The notes under the pieces are model-generated. The model was given only the letters and a program-made list of their open reading frames with translations. It ran no database searches and was not told the origin of the DNA. Below are positions 59,071 to 64,000 of a stretch of 64,000 nt of DNA, piece by piece. Source of the stretch: Microbacterium halimionae (GTDB taxonomy: Bacteria > Actinomycetota > Actinomycetes > Actinomycetales > Microbacteriaceae); assembly GCF_011761265.1 (NCBI RefSeq), contig NZ_JAAOZB010000001.1, positions 1,488,001 to 1,552,000 on the forward strand. The letters are read 5' to 3'. Position 1 is the first letter of the stretch, and each line of letters begins with the position of its first letter. The translations under genes and the position numbers were made by a program.

Positions 59071-60395
59071 TCGATTACCGCCGCCTCCGAGTTGCCTTGT
59101 TGGGTGCCGGGTCCGTGGGCTCCCAAGTTGCTGCTCTTCTCATCAAGCACGGCGATGAACTTGCTGATCGTGCGGGCGCTGGTCTTGAACTTGCCGGGAT
59201 TGCAGTGCGCGATCTCGATGCACCTCGAGAGACCGATCTGCCACGCGAGCTGTACACGACGGATGCCGAAACTCTCATCATGGGCGCCGACATCGTCATC
59301 GAGCTCATGGGCGGAATTGAGCCTGCGCGCACCTACCTGCTGCAGGCGATCGGCGCTGGAGCGGACGTTGTCACAGCCAACAAGGCGCTGCTGGCCACGC
59401 ACGGTACCGAAATCTTCGAAGCCGCCGACCAGGTTGGAGCTCAGGTCTACTACGAGGCCGCGGCAGCGGGTGCGATTCCGATCATTCGCCCATTGCGTGA
59501 CTCTCTGGCTGGCGACCGGGTGCAGCGCATCATGGGAATCGTCAACGGCACGACCAACTACATTCTTGATCGCATGGACACCGAGGGCGCCGAATTCGCC
59601 GATGTGCTCGCCGATGCGCAGCGCCTTGGGTACGCCGAGGCTGACCCGACTGCTGACATCGAGGGATACGACGCTGCGCAGAAGGCTGCGATCCTCGCGA
59701 GCCTCGCCTTCCACACGACAGTTCCGCTCGATGCAGTTCACCGTGAGGGCATCACCCACATCGACGCATCGATGATCGAGTCCGCCCGCAAGGCAGGTTT
59801 CGTCTTGAAACTGCTCGCTGTGTGTGAGCGTCTGGTGGGTCAGGAAGGTAGCGAAGAGTCCGGGGAAGCCATCTCGGTGCGGGTGTATCCGGCTCTCGTA
59901 CCGCGCGCTCACCCGCTTGCAAGCGTGCACGGCGCGAACAACGCGGTATTCGTTGAAGCCGAAGCCGCAGGAAACCTCATGTTCTATGGGGCAGGAGCGG
60001 GCGGTGTGCAAACCGCATCCGCTGTTCTCGGCGATGTCGTTTCAGCTGCACGTCGTCACGTCGCAGGCGGTGTTGGCGTCGGAGAATCGACGCTCGCAAA
60101 CCTTCCCGTGGTCGAAATTGGCCGCGTGGTTACGCGATATCAAGTGACCCTCGAGGTGGATGACCGCCCGGGTGTGCTCGCAACCGTCGCCGGCATTCTT
60201 GCCGATGGAAACGTCTCGCTCGCGACCGTTGAGCAGACAGTAATTGACCCCGAAGGCCAGACGCCCGGCAGTGCGCGTCTGGTGATCGGCACACACAGCG
60301 CACGAGAAAAAGATCTCAGCGAAACCGTTGAAAAGCTCGCATCGAGCGGCGTGGTTGAACGCGTCGTATCGGTTCTGCGGGTGGAAGGAGACTGA
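59067..60395 (+). CDS. hom: homoserine dehydrogenase
   Basis: Reduces aspartate semialdehyde to homoserine, the branch point toward threonine and methionine. 442 residues: NAD(P) motif [20 protein letters not shown], the catalytic region [11 protein letters not shown] and [23 protein letters not shown], and a C-terminal ACT domain ([30 protein letters not shown], from about residue 355) that binds threonine for feedback control. It overlaps lysA by 4 nt, and thrC follows 1 nt after. Confidence 0.97.
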   Translation: MIDYRRLRVALLGAGSVGSQVAALLIKHGDELADRAGAGLELAGIAVRDLDAPRETDLPRELYTTDAETLIMGADIVIELMGGIEPARTYLLQAIGAGADVVTANKALLATHGTEIFEAADQVGAQVYYEAAAAGAIPIIRPLRDSLAGDRVQRIMGIVNGTTNYILDRMDTEGAEFADVLADAQRLGYAEADPTADIEGYDAAQKAAILASLAFHTTVPLDAVHREGITHIDASMIESARKAGFVLKLLAVCERLVGQEGSEESGEAISVRVYPALVPRAHPLASVHGANNAVFVEAEAAGNLMFYGAGAGGVQTASAVLGDVVSAARRHVAGGVGVGESTLANLPVVEIGRVVTRYQVTLEVDDRPGVLATVAGILADGNVSLATVEQTVIDPEGQTPGSARLVIGTHSAREKDLSETVEKLASSGVVERVVSVLRVEGD

Positions 60396-60396
60396 C

Positions 60397-61494
60397 ATGG
60401 CACACGTCTGGCGCGGAGTTCTTCGCGAATATGCTGACCGATTGGGCGTCACCGATACCTCGACAGTGGTGTCACTCGGCGAGGGCGGTACGCCCCTCAT
60501 CCACGCCGCAGTGCTCTCGCAGCGCACCGGCGCTGACGTCTGGGTGAAGTTCGAGGGAATGAACCCCACGGGTTCGTTCAAAGACCGCGGCATGACGGTT
60601 GCGCTTTCGCGCGCCGTTGAGCACGGCGCAAAAGCCGTCATCTGTGCGTCAACCGGTAACACCTCTGCATCCGCAGCGGCGTATGCCGCTCATGCGGGTA
60701 TCACCGCCGCAGTGCTCGTTCCCGAAGGCAAGATCGCAATGGGCAAGCTCAGCCAGGCTGTGGCTCACAACGGTCGCCTCATTCAGATTCGCGGAAACTT
60801 CGACGACTGCCTCGAGATCGCGCGCGAGCTCGCCGATAACTACCCGGTGCACCTGGTCAACTCGGTCAACCCCGACCGCATTGAGGGGCAGAAGACCGCG
60901 GCATACGAAGTTGTTGAGCAGCTCGGAGACGCGCCTGACTTCCACTTCATTCCCGTCGGCAACGCCGGAAACTACACCGCATACTCGCGCGGCTACCGCG
61001 AAGAGTACGAGCGCGGTATCTCGACCCGCATCCCGCGGATGTTCGGCTTCCAGGCCGAGGGTTCCGCGCCTCTCGTGCGTGGCGAAGTTGTCAAGCACCC
61101 CGAGACCATCGCGAGCGCTATCCGTATCGGCAACCCGGCATCATGGGAGCTCGCTCTGCAGGCTCGCGATGCGACAGACGGCTGGTTCGGGGCGATTGAC
61201 GACGAGCGCATCCTCGCGGCACAGAAGTTGCTCGCATCGACCGCCGGAGTATTCGTTGAGCCCGCGTCGGCGATCAGCGTCGCAGGCCTCCTTGATCGCG
61301 CTGACGCCGGAAAGATCCCTGCTGGCTCTCGCGTCGTGTTGACGGTCACCGGTCACGGGTTGAAGGATCCGCAGTGGGCACTTCGTCAGCCTGACGGAAC
61401 TGATGTCACCCCGACGGTCGTCGATGCAACGACGAGCGAAGTTGCGTCGGTGCTCGCACTTACGCGTGAGTCTGTTCCGGGGACTTCGGCGTGA
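60397..61494 (+). CDS. thrC: threonine synthase
   Basis: PLP enzyme that converts O-phosphohomoserine to threonine. 365 residues of the short (bacterial/actinobacterial) class. GGTPLIHA opens the core, [10 protein letters not shown] contains the PLP lysine Lys62, and [17 protein letters not shown] binds the phosphate. GGAAGGAG lies before the ATG at 60397; a longer in-frame start at 60328 would overlap hom and is rejected. The stop overlaps the GTG of thrB by 4 nt. Confidence 0.96.
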   Translation: MAHVWRGVLREYADRLGVTDTSTVVSLGEGGTPLIHAAVLSQRTGADVWVKFEGMNPTGSFKDRGMTVALSRAVEHGAKAVICASTGNTSASAAAYAAHAGITAAVLVPEGKIAMGKLSQAVAHNGRLIQIRGNFDDCLEIARELADNYPVHLVNSVNPDRIEGQKTAAYEVVEQLGDAPDFHFIPVGNAGNYTAYSRGYREEYERGISTRIPRMFGFQAEGSAPLVRGEVVKHPETIASAIRIGNPASWELALQARDATDGWFGAIDDERILAAQKLLASTAGVFVEPASAISVAGLLDRADAGKIPAGSRVVLTVTGHGLKDPQWALRQPDGTDVTPTVVDATTSEVASVLALTRESVPGTSA

Positions 61495-62426
61495 CAACTG
61501 GGCGCCGCGTCGCGGTGCGGGTTCCCGCGACCAGCGCGAACCTCGGACCCGGCTTCGACACCCTCGGCCTTGCAGTCAGCGTGTACGACGAGCTCGTCGT
61601 CACCGAACTCGACTCCGAGCGAGTTGAGGTTGAGGTCGAGGGCGAGGGGGCACTTGAGGTGCCCCGCGACGCGTCGCATCTTGTTGTCCGCGCAATGGCG
61701 CATGCGTTCGAGAGCGTGGGCGTCCGGATGCCGGGCGTACGGCTTGAAGCGAAGAACGTCATTCCGCACGGCAGGGGACTGGGTTCCAGCGGCGCTGCAG
61801 TGGTGTCGGGGCTTCTCGCGGCGAAGGGACTTCTGCAAGGAACCGTTGATATCGGTCCCGAAACCCTCTTGAAGCTCGCTACTGAGCTTGAAGGACACCC
61901 CGACAACGTTGCGCCAGCGCTTTTCGGCGGGCTCACGATCGCGTGGGTGGACGAGACCGGTCCACAGCACAAGAAATTGCTGGTGCACCGCGGTGTATCG
62001 CCACTTGTTTTCGTACCCGAGTTCACAATGTCGACCTCTGTCGCGCGGAGCTTGCAGCCGCTGCAGGTGTCGCGCGAGGACGCTGTCTTCAACGTGTCGA
62101 GGTCGGCACTCTTGATCGCCGCTCTTACCCAGAGTCCCGAGTTGCTGCTCGCTGCAACCGAAGACAAACTGCACCAGAGCTACCGTGCCGCTGCCATTCC
62201 TGAAACGGACCGGCTCGTGCGAACGCTTCGTTCCGAGGGCTTCGCCGCGGTGGTCTCTGGGGCAGGTCCGAGCGTTCTCGTTCTTGCGGACGGACCGGGT
62301 CGGCGCCTCGAGGCTGCGAAGCTTGCGGCATCGGTCGTCGACACTCCGTGGGAAGCACTCATGCTTGCCGTCGACTTCAAGGGTGGTACAGTGAGGGGCG
62401 CGGAGGGTGCCACGTTTGACACGTGA
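61491..62426 (+). CDS. thrB: homoserine kinase
   Basis: GHMP kinase that phosphorylates homoserine for threonine synthase. 311 residues: [20 protein letters not shown] at the N-terminus, the ATP-binding loop [17 protein letters not shown] (91-107), and [14 protein letters not shown] near the C-terminus. GTG start with a 4-nt overlap with thrC. It ends the lysA-hom-thrC-thrB operon; rho begins 167 bp later. Confidence 0.96.
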   Translation: MTTGRRVAVRVPATSANLGPGFDTLGLAVSVYDELVVTELDSERVEVEVEGEGALEVPRDASHLVVRAMAHAFESVGVRMPGVRLEAKNVIPHGRGLGSSGAAVVSGLLAAKGLLQGTVDIGPETLLKLATELEGHPDNVAPALFGGLTIAWVDETGPQHKKLLVHRGVSPLVFVPEFTMSTSVARSLQPLQVSREDAVFNVSRSALLIAALTQSPELLLAATEDKLHQSYRAAAIPETDRLVRTLRSEGFAAVVSGAGPSVLVLADGPGRRLEAAKLAASVVDTPWEALMLAVDFKGGTVRGAEGATFDT

Positions 62427-62470
62427 ATCTGGCCTCCGTCGCAAATCTGCGAAACCCGCACAACCCTGCA

Positions 62471-62511
62471 GCCGGACCCTGAGCATCTCAGGCATCTGAG
62501 AACGCTCCGGC
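62471..62511 (+). other. hairpin-forming leader region before rho
   Basis: GCCGGA (62471-62476) can pair with TCCGGC (62506-62511), enclosing CTGAG-CAT-CTCAG (62479-62491). There is no T-run. It could be a weak terminator after thrB or part of a structured rho leader. The thrB-rho gap holds no other gene. Confidence 0.35.
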
Positions 62512-62593
62512 CCTAACTGTCTCAGGGAAACGCCTGTCTATGGCGGCGTCCCGTGCGGTTCTTAACCACTACACGTTTGACAAGGGAGAACTC

Positions 62594-64000
62594 GTGGAGT
62601 CCATCTCCGAGATCCACACCGCCGATTCGAACGCTGAAGAGCGTCCCGAAACGACCGAAGCTGCCGCAGGCAGCACGACCAACCAGGATGCCAACGCTGG
62701 CACGCCGGCCGCTGATGCAGCTGATGCTGCGCCTAGCGAAGCCGCACCGGCCAAGGCACCGCGAAAGCGCGCACCGCGTCGGGCGAAGAGCGCGGATGTT
62801 CCAGCTGATGCTGCACCAGCCGACGCCGCTTCAGCCGACGCCGCTTCAGCACCCGCTGAGGCTCCCGCTGCGGCCGCCACAATATCGGCTGCTGACGCAG
62901 CTGAGCCGGCAGCTCCAGCCGAGCCCGCAACTGCGGATGCCGATGCGCCGGCCGCGAAGGCGCCTAAAGCTGCGCCGAAGCGTCGCCGTCCGACGAAGGC
63001 TGAGAAAGCGAAAGCTGAAGCCGAAGAGGCAGCGGCGAACGGTGCCAGCGCAAGCGATGACGTCGCAGAAGCCAGGAGCGCTTCTCCGACCGATTCGAAG
63101 GCTGATGCATCCGAGAGCAAGGCTGATTCTGCTGAAAACGCAGCTTCGACCGAGACTTCTGGTGAAGCGGCTGCGTCGACCGAGGCTTCGTCTTCGAACG
63201 AGAGCACCGGCGCGAAGGCGAACAGCGGGCGCGCGGCTTCGGCGCGTGAGCGCGCTGCAGCTCGGCGCGAAAAGGCTGCGGCCGAAAACGACAGCGCTCC
63301 TGCTCGCGGCGAGAACACCACAGTGCAGAACGAGAACAACTCGGCTAAGAACGAGAACAACTCGGCTAAGAACGAGAACAACTCGGCTAAGAACGAGAAC
63401 AACTCGGCTAAGAACGAGAACAACTCGTCGAACAACCTTGACGACAACCGCTCGGACCAGAACGACCAGAACGACGGCGGCGAGAACACCGGTCGCGGAC
63501 GCAACCGCAACCGCAACCGAAACCGCAACCGCAACGGCCAGAGCCAGAATGGCCCGAGCGATAACAGCTCCGCGCAGCCTGCCAACTCTGATGACGACCA
63601 GTCTCAGGGCAATGGTCGCGGGCGTCAGCGCAACAAGCGTCGCGGTCAGAGTGACGATGAGTTCGAGACCGAAATCGGCGAGGACGACGTGCTCATCCCG
63701 ATCGCGGGAATCCTCGATGTGCTAGACAACTATGCGTTCGTTCGCACGACCGGGTACTTGCCCGGACCGAGTGACGTCTACGTCTCATTGGGCCAGGTCA
63801 AGAAGTACAACCTCCGTAAGGGCGACGCCGTTGTGGGTGCCATCAAGCAGCCGCGCGAGAACGAGCAGTCGAGCCGTCAGAAGTACAACGCGCTCGTCAA
63901 GGTCGACTCGATCAACGGTCTCTCGACTGAAGATGCGGCGACTCGCGTCGAATTCGGCGACCTCACCCCCCTGTACCCCCAGGAGCGTTTGCGTCTGGAG
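62594..64000 (+). CDS. rho: transcription termination factor Rho, N-terminal part (partial)
   Basis: 469 codons visible, continuing beyond the window. Residues 1-355 are a long low-complexity extension, first Ala/Pro/Glu/Lys-rich, then NENNSAK repeats (246-280) and an Arg/Asn stretch (GRGRNRNRNRNRNRN). From about 357 the RNA-binding domain begins: DVLIPIAGILDVLDNYAFVRTTGYLPGPSDVYVSLGQVKKYNLRKGDAV. Actinobacterial Rho proteins carry such insertions, which bind RNA and may drive condensation. The GTG at 62594 follows AAGGGAGAA; an in-frame ATG at 62540 is an alternative. The ATPase domain lies outside. Confidence 0.96.
   Translation, partial: MESISEIHTADSNAEERPETTEAAAGSTTNQDANAGTPAADAADAAPSEAAPAKAPRKRAPRRAKSADVPADAAPADAASADAASAPAEAPAAAATISAADAAEPAAPAEPATADADAPAAKAPKAAPKRRRPTKAEKAKAEAEEAAANGASASDDVAEARSASPTDSKADASESKADSAENAASTETSGEAAASTEASSSNESTGAKANSGRAASARERAAARREKAAAENDSAPARGENTTVQNENNSAKNENNSAKNENNSAKNENNSAKNENNSSNNLDDNRSDQNDQNDGGENTGRGRNRNRNRNRNRNGQSQNGPSDNSSAQPANSDDDQSQGNGRGRQRNKRRGQSDDEFETEIGEDDVLIPIAGILDVLDNYAFVRTTGYLPGPSDVYVSLGQVKKYNLRKGDAVVGAIKQPRENEQSSRQKYNALVKVDSINGLSTEDAATRVEFGDLTPLYPQERLRLE
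63329..63433 (+). repeat. 21-bp in-frame tandem repeat in rho
   Basis: Four identical 21-bp copies (coding NENNSAK) run from 63329 to 63412, followed by a diverged fifth (NENNSSN). Because the copies are identical at the DNA level, the array is young and probably length-variable between strains. It is too short, and has no spacers, to be a CRISPR. Confidence 0.9.

Noticed and set aside
58941-60011. 356-codon minus-strand frame opposite lysA/hom
   Set aside because: Antisense frame of two strongly supported genes; composition rich in His/Arg/Ser and no domain.
63329-63433. CRISPR array
   Set aside because: The 21-bp units are directly adjacent, without spacers, and encode NENNSAK in frame within rho.
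62569-63585. 338-codon minus-strand frame opposite rho, Ser/Phe/Ala-rich
   Set aside because: It is the antisense of the low-complexity Rho extension (repeats such as FSFLAELFSFLAEL mirror NENNSAK). The Rho frame has a ribosome site and a recognisable RNA-binding domain.
62553-63725. 390-codon plus-strand frame, Arg/Pro/Leu-rich
   Set aside because: It is the +1 frame of the repetitive rho extension, has no domain and stops where the conserved Rho domain begins.

Overview
The window is one contiguous stretch of a GC-rich actinobacterial chromosome, most likely from the family Microbacteriaceae. The grounds are the gene order argS ... lysA-hom-thrC-thrB-rho, an N-terminally extended Asn/Arg-rich Rho, a DUF3097 protein, a PspA/TPM pair, an SCO7613-type zinc-ribbon membrane giant, and the many genes whose -10 hexamer ends only 6-7 nt before the start codon (leaderless transcripts). 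No transposase, integrase, phage gene, CRISPR array or rRNA was seen. One tRNA gene is present: tRNA-Arg(CCG).

Layout. 0-3 kb: the tail of an unknown gene, a GT87-like polytopic glycosyltransferase, a thiamine-binding YkoF-type protein and a DHA1 efflux carrier. 3-6 kb: metX and metY, the acetyl-homoserine/direct sulfhydrylation route to methionine, on the minus strand with clear hairpin terminators. 6-11 kb: a short-chain dehydrogenase, a lipoprotein, an MFS carrier, a phosphoribosyltransferase, ung and a GNAT acetyltransferase. 10.9-15.9 kb: a complete oligopeptide-type ABC importer in a tightly overlapping operon. 16-25 kb: hydrolase, AhpD-like protein, Tyr phosphatase, SIP-only protein, HExxH protein, degenerate arginase-fold protein, PspA plus TPM protein, DUF3097, trmB and a CPBP-like membrane protein. 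25.4-30.9 kb: a glycan locus with a GT27-like transferase, a UDP-glycosyltransferase, a HEAT-repeat/GT4 fusion and a polysaccharide pyruvyl transferase. 30.9-34.2 kb: GAF histidine kinase, two-domain rhodanese and an epimerase-like protein.

The 34.2-46.2 kb part looks accessory. It has short orphan proteins, three gene-poor stretches of about 500 bp, a frame-shifted remnant resembling an Imm5-type immunity protein, and several small regulator-plus-target pairs: WYL/VOC, membrane protein/YtrA-like GntR and hydrolase/TetR. It ends at the 3' side of tRNA-Arg. 46.5-51 kb: an operon of DUF2975, XRE regulator and a 1234-residue zinc-ribbon polytopic protein, behind a promoter covered by two TATCGATA boxes. 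51-64 kb: GDSL hydrolase, transglutaminase, argS, an LmeA-like DUF2993 protein, a drug efflux pump with divergent TetR regulator and paired operators, then lysA, hom, thrC, thrB and the first half of rho.

The most notable signals are the genome-wide leaderless start architecture, the DUF2975-XRE-giant membrane protein operon with its twin-box promoter, the HEAT-GT fusion locus, an arginase-fold protein that has lost three of six metal ligands, and several well-formed palindromic operators. Intergenic motif coordinates were counted by eye and may be off by one base.
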